Assembly: GCF_020080835.1 (NCBI RefSeq)
Contig: NC_058158.1
Location: forward strand, 1,178,001-1,242,000
Source: Cotesia glomerata
Taxonomy: Eukaryota > Arthropoda > Insecta > Hymenoptera > Braconidae
Direction: 5' to 3'
Length of the DNA: 64,000 nt
Within the stretch, counting starts at the first letter, position 1. Every line of letters starts with the position of its first letter. The position numbers were made by a program, and so were the translations under genes. Below the pieces are notes generated by a model, which had not been told where the DNA came from, did no database searches, and saw only the letters and a program-made list of their open reading frames with translations. Shown here piece after piece: positions 1-12,023 of the stretch.

Positions 1-1613
1 CAGCTGCAAAAATTAAAGTAGAAATGAAGTGTCGGGTGGGACTTGCTGAGGTCCAATATGAGAAATAGAAAAAAAGCGTAGAGCTAAGAGAAAAAGAGGA
101 ATCAGCCTTGTAAAAACCGAGAGGTGTACAAGTAAAGCATAATAATAAAATAAATAGAAAATATCACAACGTTTTTATGAGCAAATTGTCTTATTTTACA
201 TTTTCTAAGTTATTAAAAGGATTGTTAGAGGTTAAAAAAATGTATGATGTACTATTTATCATATTTAAAGATGATTTTTTAAAAATAAATTTGACAATTC
301 GCCAATTAGAACGTTAATTTGACTACATATGTCCCTAATAATCCAATAAAGAATTTTTTGATCAAGAGTAGTGTTAAAAAATTTCCGACAGATGGCGCAT
401 TGTCGCAGAATCTTCTCATTTCTAGAGAGTTAAGTTTTACAAGATAAGTTTCAAAGCAAAAATAATTTATTTTCATTTTTTTAAAGGACTTATCTCACAT
501 TTTATTAATTTAATTAACTAAAAAGCCAATTTTTGTCAAATACCCGAGATCAGATCAACCTATTTTAGGCATAATAAGAAAATTAGCCATATTTTGAATT
601 TTTTAAGGAGTAGTATAAATTTTATAAATTCCCAGAGGCCAGTTATGCTACAAAAAATTAACATTGTTTTGAGTTTCCAACACACGCAACACAAAGATAC
701 AAGATGTTTAAACAAACCAGAGGGTGACGAAGTCGCCGTGGGGGCCGAGAATTATAAATACCGGCTTACAATAATACTAGCCTAATGCCATGCAAAACAG
801 TTTCTAGGGTTACATCTCACTTAGCCGAACTGTTTTCGTTCTGTTAACTGGTGCTTATGCTGCTCGATGTTATTCTTATTCATCAATAAAAGTTACCGAA
901 TATTCCTACCTCTAATGCCAGTTATTTCGCCCAGTACACTGCAGTACAGTAGTTTTCAGCGATGTGTATTTATCATTTCTGTTTGATGGGAAAAACACCT
1001 AAAAATTTTAAATAGTTCAGCGAGCAGAATGTAAATGGAAGCAATATCGCAATGTTGGCGCCAATGGCCCACGGTTGAGTGACTGGTGCTGATTGATGTT
1101 GCAATGTTTGACCAGAGGGTTGTTTCCAACTTCAGCCAGCATCCAGCATCCCCCAACGGACCCAATAAGCACCTCGCTCATGCTCAAGCTGGAACTACGT
1201 CTGTACACATATATACATACATATATACATCTACACATGTGTAAACTAACATACGTGTCTACACATATCCATGTAATGTATTCCTGTTATGTGTATGCAC
1301 ATATATAAAACATATACTGAACCACCCACATGCGTGATGCCCGCACGAAAATGATTGTTTGTCCTCGCTTGTGAGCCGTCTGTCACGAAAAAGCTCTTTC
1401 CTTCCCTTTACTTTCTTTTACTTCACTTATTTTAGTGGAGGGAAAAGTATTGAAGATTGAAGTGGCTAAGAACAAAGTTTTCATTTAATAAAAATGAATT
1501 GCTGAACATTGTTGAAGTTATTTTTGTTTTGGTATGAATTATAACTGAGCTACACTTTCAATTGAGACGAAATTTTTTAGTGTGAATAACGAATACTTTG
1601 ACTTAAATTATAA
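1..1613. other. AT-rich non-coding stretch
   Basis: No supportable gene. The stretch is mostly A/T-rich single-copy sequence with many stops in all frames. It contains one dispersed repeat with a GCGCCATCTGT-type core (about 200-440) and a run rich in TACATA/ACATATA around 1200-1315. Short open frames near 594-785 and 956-1308 overlap one another on both strands and have no recognisable domain or splice context, so I treat them as chance. Confidence 0.6.
200..440 (-). repeat. Dispersed repeat with CATGCGCCATCTGT core, copy 1 (minus)
   Basis: On the minus strand this matches the repeat seen again near 6.1-6.4, 27.8-28.8 and 45.3-46.2 kb. It has a CTCTCTAGAAATGAGAAGATT-like lead followed by a conserved GCGCCATCTGTCGGA core (core at 388-400) and then a T-rich stretch. 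The flanks are heavily diverged while the core stays recognisable. Outer limits are approximate. Confidence 0.55.
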
Positions 1614-2391
1614 TCTATATTATTAAGAGAATAAGATAAATTTTGTGTCCAGGATAGTCCTTTAATAAAATCGGTTTTTTAGTGAAATTTAGTGTCATTG
1701 CAAAGGTCTTGATTTGAATTTGTGCCTTTTAAAGGTTTCATATCATTCTCACCGATAGTAAATTTATTATGATAAGTATTTAGGCTACATTTGAAAATGC
1801 TTTATTTCTAGATACATAATTAAGAAATGACCTTGTATCTTGTGAACTATTAACATTTTTAAAGATATAAACTCATCCCGGCATTACACTCATTGAGACC
1901 TTTCATTAGAGTACCCACATCAATTTTTCATATATTTATATATATTACATATATGTATATATGAAAAATATATGAAAATGCATGTGGGTACTTGAATGAA
2001 AGCTCATAATAAGTCTAACAACGGGATGAGCTTATATCTTAAAAAATGTCAATAATTAAGAACTGACTTTGTTATTTTGTCAACTAATGATATTTTTGAA
2101 GACATAAGCTGATCACGACATTATACTAATCGAGACCTTTCATTTGAGTACCCACATCAATTTTTCATATATTTATATATATTCCATATATGTATATATG
2201 AAAATGCATGTGGGTACTCAAATGAAAGCTCTTGATGAGTGTAACATCGGGATGAGTTTATATATTTAAAAACTTCAATATTTAAGAGATTACAGTGCAA
2301 TTCAGCAGAATTCATTATTTAATAGAGCAAAATTTTATTTATTTATAGTTTACAAGTCACGGCAGTCACATAGTGACTGCAAGGTTGCTAG
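1614..2391 (+). mobile_element. Non-autonomous Helitron HelA, copy 1 (complete)
   Basis: The element starts with TCTATATTATTAAGAGAAT after a host A and ends in CTAG before a host T. The hairpin GCAGTCAC-ATA-GTGACTGC lies at 2362-2380, 11 nt before the end. These are standard Helitron (rolling-circle transposon) features: 5' TC, 3' hairpin plus CTRR, A|T target and no target duplication. The body holds two units of a long inverted repeat whose arms contain GATGTTACACTCATC and GTACCCACAT, centred on TATATA. No Rep/helicase coding is present, so it depends on an autonomous partner elsewhere. Confidence 0.88.
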
Positions 2392-3724
2392 TTTCTTTTT
2401 ATTTACATTTAACTAAAATTTGAAACAAAAATTTTTCTGCTTATTCAAAAATGATGAAACTTTTCAATATGTTTTTTTTCTATTAAAATAAAATGAACAT
2501 ATTTTGGAAAAAATTAAAATTATAAATCTCAATAAATAGCACCATATTTAAATAAAAAATCATTCTTTGTATAATGCGCTTATATCAGATTTATAAAATA
2601 AAAATTGATCAATCAATCAATCTAACACAAACTATCCATTTCACATGTATAGTAATTATCTATATTACTTTCGACCGCTGTATAAACTGTATAAATTTAT
2701 AAATCAGGGGAGAAGTGAAAAAAAATTATATCAACATTTCCAACAAAATTTAGTGGAAGACAAACAAACAATATAATACGTTCCGACCGGTCATTTTATT
2801 TTATCAATTAATAAATAAATAAAAGTTTAATATTTGATGTTGATGTTTTACTCTCCAAAATTTTGGGAGTAATTATTTAGATTGATAATAATCATTAATG
2901 TATTATACTCGATTGGAATAAAACTAAATAAATAATAGAGGGAATATTTGTGAGAGGAAAATGGCACCGGTGCAGATGAACAAATTCGCGTAAAGCGAAA
3001 TGAATTTCAGCAAACGATTTGCTTGATAAGCGGGCTGCAAAGAGGGGCCGGAGGCCAGAAATCTAGTTAAAATTGAACATGATGTGTCGGTTCCATTGCG
3101 AAATTGGATGGGCAGCCATGCTTGATGCACGTAAACTTTTGGATTGCCGTGTACAAAATTTGGATAATGCCTCGCTGGACGTTTCCGCACCAAAAACACA
3201 TTAATTATCTGCAGAACGTGGATCGAGCGATCAGAACGACACAAATTTACGGGAGTGCAGACACGAAACAGCAGCGTGAGTTTAACGCTACCGAATATTT
3301 TAATCTACTTAAAAAGCCATCCGTTTCAAAGTAATTAACAGAATAAAATTAAAACGTTTAACAACTCCGCTCCTCATTCCTCCTTTCTCTACCTCTGTTT
3401 ATATTTCGCGGTTACGCCATATACAAATCCAACTAATCTAAATGGTAATGCAGCCCATTCAAATAGCGAAAACATCCCAAAACATCACTGTCATCATTTG
3501 CCGCTTAAAACTCTCCCTCATTCCCGATTATTTTATTTGTTCAATTTCAACTTCTACACTCATTTAAATCCTGCCCAGTTTATGTATTCCAGCTTCCAGC
3601 ACTTTATTATCCGACGGCGTGTGCACCGATTGTGTACTTTTTAATATCAATTACCGTGGGTGTTGTATGCATTTTCCATTATACACATATTAATCCATTT
3701 TTCTCTCTTTTTTTTCCAACTATA
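2392..3724. other. Non-coding; base-balanced island at 2.93-3.34 kb
   Basis: The stretch is AT-rich except for an island at about 2930-3340 that is open in overlapping frames on both strands (106 codons minus, 76 codons plus). Neither frame shows a known domain, a clear poly(A) signal or convincing splice sites. I do not call a gene, but this island is a place where a short exon or regulatory element could hide. Confidence 0.45.
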
Positions 3725-4485
3725 CACGGAAAAAAGTAAACTGTAATAAATAATAGTCGATTTATAATAAGTAATGATCAACTGCTAAAAATTACCATTT
3801 CAAACAGTAAAATCGTGATTTTACTAATCACTTTATAATATTTATCATTTAAATGCTACAATTTATACTTTACATGGAAGAAAATACTATTCCAAACAGT
3901 AATATTCGCTATTTAAATGTCGAAAATATGTTAAAGTATAATTATTAAGAATTTTGACTTTGATATTTATCATTTTGTACCTAAAAAATGATCGTATATT
4001 ATGTAAAAATGATAAAATAAAATTACTAAATTTCTAATACAAGCAACGTCAATATTTACAAAGTAAAATGGTCAATTTTAAACGCAACGCTATAAATGAA
4101 ACTATAATTATTAACTTGCTTGGATTGGTAAAATATATATTTTAAGAGTAGAATTTTTACTGTTTCAAATGTTAAATTCTCCTAGATTGAGACCCCCTTC
4201 TCCTCATCTGAGTTCCCCTTCTCCTCGTAAAATGGACTATATATTGAAACGGCAATTTTTACTGTTTGAAACTGTAATTTTTTAAGATGACAGAGTCGTT
4301 ATTTACTATAGTGACAGCTACTAATCACTTATTTTGGATATTAAATTATAAATTGTGGCTTTTACACTTTCTACATTAAGTTCTGTAACATTTATATTTT
4401 TGCCAACCCGATGTCCGCTGTATTGTTTGAAACCATAAAAATTAACCAGAATCCGAGTGAATTTTACAGTTTACTTTTTTCCGTG
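3725..4485. mobile_element. MITE, CACGG-ended family (761 bp)
   Basis: Terminal inverted repeats begin CACGGAAAAAAGTAAACTGT at the left and are mirrored at the right (4464-4485). Both ends are flanked by TA, consistent with a Tc1/mariner-type TA duplication. The interior repeats ACTGTTT.AAA modules and has no coding capacity. It shares the CAC.G plus A-run terminus with the MITEs near 13.8, 17.4, 37.7, 47.5, 50.7, 54.6 and 61.3 kb. Confidence 0.82.
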
Positions 4486-6311
4486 TAATGAATAATTTCA
4501 GGCTCTGAAAAAGCAAATCCTCGAAGGAGGCCATGACGTAGCCCAGCTTTCCAAGAAAACTTGCATTGACATCTCAATATTTGCCCAAACGCTCTCGAGT
4601 CTCTATACACACTACACTCTTATCTGCCAGAGTGTAGATAGAGAGGCATATGTCCTCATACCTCATACCAACATCCAACATTTTAAATCTTTGCTCCGCC
4701 ATGATGTGGCGACATATCTTTGGACTTGCGAACCGCCAAGTACCGTTAACACATGTTAACCATGAATTATTGTTACCGCGAATTGATTTTGCACACTCGG
4801 CAAATATATATATTTATGCACACGTCGTATTACAGACATTGGCCCCTCTAATCGCGTTAGTCACGAAATGGCGACACATATTGCAGCAATAATTCTAGTT
4901 CGCAGTCGCAGTTAGAGTTGGAGAAGCATATTGGTAACAAGGACAAGCTGGTGGTAGAAAATGTACGTGTATACCAATTGCTGCTGGTGTATATTGCCGT
5001 AAATCCGTGGCAGTCAATATATGTGCCTGGAGCTGACGCTACACGCATTATAATCGGTCCATGCAGGCAACTACATCAGAGTATTCAACATTTAACGTTG
5101 AACATTCTGCATTGGCTAGCCTGGACATCGTCAACATGTTCAAAGAGTTACTGAGCACCGACACACATCTACACAGATAATTCTCACACATGGAGACATA
5201 CATGCGGGTGATGACAGTATGAGAATGCGTGGGTGTAAGAGTGTGAGTATGGACAGAGAGCTGGGATTGGTGTGGTATGTATGAGGTGAACGTCCACCCC
5301 TTGGGTCTACCGGTTCAATAGATCCAACGAGTAGAGCCCGTGTGTGACGTGATTAAATCTCGAACGGACAACATGGCCGCCGCTAATTACTGCCTCATTA
5401 TTTATTATTTATTGCAGGTGAATCGAAAAATGGGAGGAAGAAGAAGAAAAGAGAAGAAAAGGTTTGCTTTGATGAAAGATTTCTTGACGGGATTTCGAGA
5501 GCGACTAATTGACAATCTGCATTTTGATCTGCGGAAATCCATGGCATGAAATTGAGGAGGCGAAGGGTTATTGCGGGGTGCTTGCGGTGAGATCGGTCGA
5601 GTCGACTCTGGGACTCGGATAGAGCAGAGATACCAACAGGGCGCTCGCAAATATTGGTGTTTGGCAAAGACTATCCTGATCCGCGTCTGTCTTCCTCTCT
5701 TCATCTCTTTCTCTGTATTTATCTCTTTATCTTTATCTTTCTCGCCTTTTATACATCGCGATGTCTCCCTCGATCTCCTCTGGCTCTCCTCACACTCCAG
5801 CTCCCCGGCGGAACAGAGCAGAGAGCACTGAGCTTAAGAACAGAGTTTATCTGGTTTTTCTTTGTCATTCGGATCGCGTGACATCGCGCCTCCTACAACC
5901 CAATAGAAGTAGACCACTTTCCACTTTTCTGAGAATGGGATTGTTTATTTGGAATGTACGAGCTTGCTTTTCACTCTTTTTTTACTTTTCGCTGAGTTGG
6001 AAACCGATTTTGTGATAACCAACTATTTTAAAGTTGTGTTTATTCGACACTATACTTATATCCAATATTTTTTCAGGTCAGTGCTTCAATTTTGAATGAT
6101 AATCAATCATTGAAAGACTATTTTAAATAATAATAGAATTACTTTGAACAATTTGGCCAATTTTTATCAATAACTATCAAAAATATCTGTTTTTATATCA
6201 AAAAAAATTTTTTAATTATATAATTTGTTTTTCTAAGTGTATAAAATTAAAAAAAAACTTGTTTAAGTAGTTAATGAACCTAAAAATCAATGACAAATAA
6301 GCTTTAGGAGG

Positions 6312-6342
<31 letters not shown>

Positions 6343-7545
6343 AATTTATATTTTAGAATTCAACTCTCTAATAACGAGAAGATTGAACGATCATGCGCCA
6401 TCTGTCGGATTTTTTTTATACTAACTTTCATCAAAAAATTATATATGAGCATTTTATACCTAATATAGATATATTATATTATATATGGACATATTAGACG
6501 ATAGTAAATAAATTTTTATGTGATTTGCTTCATATTTTGAATAAAATTTAATAAATTTCTTTTTCTTCTTTTGAAATTAAGTAATTATAAATTTATATTG
6601 TTTCATAATTTGAATGAATGGATTAATAGATAAAGTAAATAAATAATTGGAGTTTTTGATTGAAATGCCAAAGTATTGCTACGGTAAGAGATCTGAATAC
6701 ACTTGGACTTATTGGTAAGTGGATATGTGTGTCTGCACATATGTATTCTACCTTGGTACTCGAGGACGCACTGATACCAACGACAAATAAAAGTGTGGTG
6801 TGTGTTGCACACCTAACTGTGAAAATACCGAGTAACCTGCCTCTGGCACACTTGAGATATCTCATAATTCTTCTATTCCTTCAGTCTTTTCTATTGTACA
6901 CAATATTTTATTCTATTTTTATTGTAGATAGTGGGCGCACATTTACGGGCATTATCATAGTTTTTAAAAACACAAATAAAACAGTAAAATAGGGCTGAGA
7001 GCTAACCACCAAGGTGGCAATGTCGAGGGCCAACCATTATACTCGTCCATGCCTCAAAAAATGCCACGCAGTCAGTTGTGGAGAGTCGAGTGACCTGGTA
7101 CTGAAGAGCGCATACATATATATGTATACATAGACCCTTCTTCTTTTTTGTATCGAGTGCCGGTTTCACGGTAGATTGCGTCAGAATGCATAAGACCCCG
7201 CGGGTGTGCCACTTTATACCCAACAGCCAAGAGCTTTTCCGAAACCACCAGCCAAATGTTATCGCTTTTATTCTTTAGGTTCTTATGTGCCAAAAAACAT
7301 CTTATGGAATCATTTATTGGCTATCTTTAAACAAAACAGACAAATATGTTCGGATAAATTTGAAAATATTTTTTACAATTGTTCATTTTTGGAAAAGCTT
7401 TTTTTTTTTGACCAATTTTTGTATTAAAAATTATAATATATGAATATATCAGACCACATTTTTTTATACTCAATAATTTAACTATTTAAATTAATATTAA
7501 GTTCAAAAAAATGACTCAAATTTTTTTTTGTAATTTTTTAACTTA
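4486..7545. other. Non-coding; single-copy island 4.5-6.0 kb
   Basis: From about 4500 to 6000 the base composition is more balanced and several short overlapping frames are open on both strands, without domains or compatible splice sites. The rest is A/T-rich, with an A30 run at 6312-6341 and a degenerate GCGCCATCTGT repeat at 6080-6440. I see no gene I can support. Confidence 0.5.
6080..6440 (+). repeat. Dispersed repeat with CATGCGCCATCTGT core, copy 2
   Basis: Same family as the copies near 0.4, 28 and 46 kb. AACGAGAAGATTGAACGATC leads into the core ATGCGCCATCTGT (6393-6405) and then CGGATTTTTT and ACTAACTTTCATCAAAAA. An A30 run (6312-6341) lies inside it. Limits are approximate. Confidence 0.6.
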
Positions 7546-8355
7546 TCTAAATTATTAAGAGAATAAGAAAAATTTTGTCTGCAGGATAGTCATATGATAA
7601 AATTAGTTTCTTTAGAGAAATTTAGTGTCATTGCAAAGGTCTTGACTTGAATTTGTGTCTTTTCAAGGTTTCATATCATTCTCACCGATAGTCAATTTAT
7701 TATGATTAGTATTTAGGCTGCGTTCGAAAAAACTCTATTTCTAGATACATAATTAAGAAATGACCTTTTATCTCGTGAACTATTGACATTTTTAAAGATA
7801 TAAGCTCATCCCGATGTTACATTCATCGAGACCTTTCATTTAAGTACCCACATCAATTTTTCATATATTTATATATATTATATATATGTATATATGAAAA
7901 ATATATCAAAATGCATGTAGGTACTCAAATGAAAGCTCTTGATGAGTGTAACATCGGGATGAGCTTATATCTTTAAAAACATCAATAGTTAAGAAAGTAC
8001 AGTGCAATTTAACATAATTAAGAAACGACCTTGTATCTTGTGAACTATTGACATTTTTAAAGATATAAGCTCATCCCAACATTACATTCATCGAGACCTT
8101 TCATTTAACTACCCACATCAATTTTTCATATATTTATATATATGTATATATGAAAAATATATCAAAAATTGATGTGAGTACTCAAATGAAAGCTCTTGAT
8201 AAGTATAACATCGGGATGAGCTTATATCTTTAAAAACGTTAATAGTTAAAAAAATACAGTGCAATTTTACCAAATTTATTATTTAATAAAGCAAAATTTT
8301 ATATATTTCTAGTTCACAAGTCACGGCAGTCACATAGTGACTGCAAGGTTTCTAG
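7546..8355 (+). mobile_element. Non-autonomous Helitron HelA, copy 2 (complete)
   Basis: Starts with TCTAAATTATTAAGAGAAT after a host A and ends in CTAG before T, with the GCAGTCAC/GTGACTGC hairpin just upstream of the end. It carries two inverted-repeat units of the TA-centred module. Compared with copy 1 the 5' end has a base change (TCTATA to TCTAAA) and the last motif reads TTTCTAG. No coding sequence. Confidence 0.86.
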
Positions 8356-11243
8356 TAAAAATTATTTTAAAAAAAGTCAGACCATAAACAAACCAAACTC
8401 AGAAAAGTAACAAGGTGAAAAAAAATTTTTATCAGTTTCTAAAATAAATTAAAAATATTAAAACTCCAGATCATAAAAAATATTTCAAGTAAAATTGTTC
8501 CAACTAAAAAAAAAATAAATAAAGCGATTAGTTTTAAAATGTTTGCTCTCTTAAAAAATTTTCCTCAGCTCTAGAATACTAACTGAAGAAACCGAGGCAT
8601 TAAAAAATAAAATAATATATCTTAAAGAGATATTTCTTAAAAATAACCAAACAAACTGGGACCTACAACCCAAATACACATCTTCAGTTACTCCCGGGGA
8701 CTTTAATCTCCAAGCAAGCGATAACGTCTAAGATAACGCAGACAATGTTTGCACTTCCATATTATCCAGCAGGCACCTACGAACCGAATCCCACAATTCC
8801 TCCATTGTGCTACAGATATTCCTAAGGCTGCTGATGAATCAAACATAATAGACTGTTAATTGTCTGAAATCTTGCTGCTGACATTATAATAAAAATTAGA
8901 ATAATAATAGTAATAGTAAGTTGAAAAAAAATCCCCATAAATTTGAAAGTTTATTACATTATATTAGTTCCGCGTGGGAGTTTACTCGGTCCAGGCAATA
9001 TAATGTATCAAGTCGGCGTCGACACATCAGATCGCCCCGGACAACAATAAAGCTCCTAATTGGGCCGGCTATTGTCCTTGCTTTTATATCCTTGACCCTC
9101 GGGTTCGTTTTTCTTTTATGCCTCGTAAGCTAGAATTGACCCGTGGAGACACGTATCAATTTATCATGGGCAATTATGTCGATTCTGATCAATGATCAAA
9201 GTCGTAATAATAATCACATATTACATATATTAAATTTGAAAAGTTGTACGAAATATAACACTTGACATATAAACATCTGAGGCGTGTGAAAACTTGCGAT
9301 GCGATAGTAAATTTTATTAATAATGACAATAATACTTTTGGGCAATGATAATGATAAGATAAATAAATAGTGTTGTGCCGGAAGTGTGATGCTCATTCGT
9401 GACTTGACACGCGTATGTGATACCCGGAGGAGCGAGGGGTCAGGGGCGGCCATGGAAAAAAATAATAGAATGAGGACATAGATGACGTACGTGGAAAACA
9501 CCTGCCACATGTGGTTCTCATGTTTTTCAATTCTTTTCTATTTCTACGAATTTTTTATTCCATCTTCGCCTTGCTTTTGATACTCCTAAATATTTTATAT
9601 TTATGTCATATTTATCATTTTACGTATTACATTATAATGAATATTGTATATTTATAGGCCTTTGATAATGCTAATAAGAACTAGTTTTGATGGAGGTATA
9701 ATAAAACTTTTGAAGTTCAAAATTTGGAAACTCTAATTTTTTTCTGTTCATATCTTTCAATATTTTTTATCATTAAATTTTATTCATTCAAAAAATAAAC
9801 AATTTTTAAATATAAGTGATAAGTAATTTTTACTATATGTTTTTGATATTATTTTTTTTTTTCTACTGATAATATCATTTTAAATCAAGTAATAAAATTT
9901 ATTTAATCCAAAAATAATTTTTTAACTAAAGAATTTTTTTTCTTCAATAAAAATGATCTAAATATTTAAAAATTCATTCTTATAGGTTAAATTTTTTATC
10001 TTAAATCAAATTAAAATTTTTTTACTATAATTTGTTAAATAAAAAATTTTATCTTTTAAATTTTTGAAATCTAAAAATTTTCTCTTCATTATTTATTATT
10101 AAAATCAAATTTTTTATCTTGAATCAAATTAAAATTTTTAATGTAATTTGTTAAAATTTATTTTGTATTTTGTTAAAATTTGTTTAAAATTTTTATTGTA
10201 ATTTGTTAAAAAAAAATTTTATCTTTTAAATTTTTGAAGTTTAATAATTTTTTCTTCATTATTTATTATTAAAATCAAATTTTTTATCTTAAATAAAATT
10301 AAAATTTTTTTATTTTAATTTGTTAAATTAAAAATTTTATCTTGTAAATTCTTGAAACTTTAAAATTTTCTTTTCATTATTTATTATTGAAATAAAATTT
10401 TTTTTTACTTTGATTTATTCTATATCGACTAAATAAAAATCAATGTTTGTAAATTATTTAAAAATTACCTGACTTAGTTCCATCACTATAATTAATATTA
10501 ATTTAAATTGAACCATAAGAGGAATAACAAATTACTCGTATAAAGATAAAGATACTCACGCAACATTCTTCAGATAAAATAGTGACTTTATTTGCTGAGT
10601 GACACGATAATTATTGTCATTACCTTAACGATTGTTTGCGCGTGCTTGTTTTTCGTATACAAAATAATAGTATACCACAACATATTACAAAACAAAATAA
10701 TAGGGAGCGAGATTAATTTCGGCACTTTAGCGGTATAATTATAATTATCCGGGTTGTAATTTTGTCCGGTTTGGGTTTTGTCCAAAATTTAAAGAACATA
10801 TGGTGGTCACCCGTGATTTTACGAGCACTACTTAGGGCTTAATCTTTTTTCCAAAAGGGTGCCGGGTTTAGAGTGTATTAGAAGGAAGGAAGAGGCCATT
10901 AAGCGGGCTGGGGAAAACCCGAAAGGTATACCTGCGTCAAAAAGCTATTAGTAATGGGGTAAGGAGGTGTGCAGCGTGCAATTTGTTGCACAATACCTTT
11001 TCATTTGGGACACCTATATATATTTACAAATACACAGAAATAGCAAGTAGAAAGACCCGGACTTAGTCCAATTGGATTGTCTTCTGGGTATTACTGTTAT
11101 TAAGGAAACACAATACATATGTCCAGTCTTTTACGAGGTACTTTTAAGTGAATATTTATTAGCGGCGCCGTAAACTAAGCTGGCTTTCATTAATTGGGTT
11201 ATTGATTTTGTTTTGAGTTTAAAAATAGTATATTTCTTACCTA
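8356..11243. other. Non-coding, mostly A/T-rich
   Basis: No gene is supportable. There is a degenerate tandem repeat at about 9960-10420 and an otherwise single-copy sequence. Islands near 8650-9200 and 10800-11200 are more balanced in composition but lack long frames. Short frames at 8921-9133 and 9214-9510 show no family signature. Confidence 0.5.
9960..10420. repeat. Degenerate A/T-rich tandem repeat
   Basis: The phrase ATTTATTATT followed by AAATCAAATTTTTTATCTT recurs at 10091, 10261 and (diverged) 10379, with a fourth related phrase near 9977. Spacing is uneven (118-170 bp), indicating internal deletions. No coding potential. Confidence 0.65.
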
Positions 11244-12023
11244 GGGCAGGAAAATAAGAAATGTCTCAGATTACATGTAATTGTTAACCGAGGCGAAGCC
11301 GAGGTCGACAAACATGTGATCCCTAGTAGAAATAATCGAGTTTTCACTGGATATAAACCAGTAACTGGCCAGTGATATCGAGTAAAAACTTGAAATCGCG
11401 CCACCTACAACTAAGTCATAAACATTAGTTACACCGACAGTGTATCTTTACTAGTGTGTGTATGTTTGTTTATTTTTATTGTTAACCTGTACGCATCATT
11501 ATTGTAATTATTATTATTAAAAAACAGTATAAATCAATCAAAATTAGTGTTTATTAACGTCCAAATAATTTCCAGTATATATTTCAAAATGGATACAGTG
11601 AAAAAAAATGACACAATATATAAATTGCGACTGTGGGCATTAAAAACAAATCTCCAATTCAAAATAATTATTTTCTTATTCTATTGTTAGATTTATTATT
11701 AGTCTATCAGACTAATGATGTTATCTATTTTATAATGTACACATAAATGAAACTTTTTTATATCATATCGTTTATTAAACATTATTTTGAATTTATTTGA
11801 CAACTTTAATAACGCCTAATAACCTCAGAATTCGAAACTGACAGTTTCACTAAAGCCGCCATAATGTTTTGTTAGATCTCTAGTAAAACTGGCCAGTTAC
11901 TAGACAGAAACTGGATATTACACTGGCCAGTTACTGGTTTAAGTCTAGTAAAACTGGCCAGTTACTGGCTAAAAACTTGATTTCATTTCTACTAGGGATC
12001 TGAGGCTTTCTTATTTTCTGCCC
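11244..12023. repeat. Outer inverted-repeat pair around a nested element
   Basis: GGGCAGGAAAATAAGAAA at 11244-11261 followed by a CTCAGAT stretch is mirrored at 11998-12023 (on the other strand GGGCAGAAAATAAGAAAG). Removing the inner element leaves only about 100 bp, so this looks like a short inverted-repeat element, or a hairpin-rich host sequence, split by a later insertion. Confidence 0.5.
11321..11997. mobile_element. TIR element with CCCTAGTAGAAAT ends (677 bp)
   Basis: Perfect short terminal inverted repeats CCCTAGTAGAAAT lie at both ends, followed by less regular matching, and AT flanks each side as a possible 2-bp duplication. The subterminal regions carry repeated palindromic ACTGGCCAGT blocks (near 11365, 11889, 11922 and 11950), arranged as CCAGTAACTGGCCAGT on one side and its complement on the other. 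There is no transposase frame, so it is a non-autonomous element. Confidence 0.75.

Noticed and set aside
2924..3334. 106-codon minus and 76-codon plus frames in the same island
   Set aside because: They overlap on opposite strands, no domain is recognised, and neither has a supporting poly(A) or splice signal.
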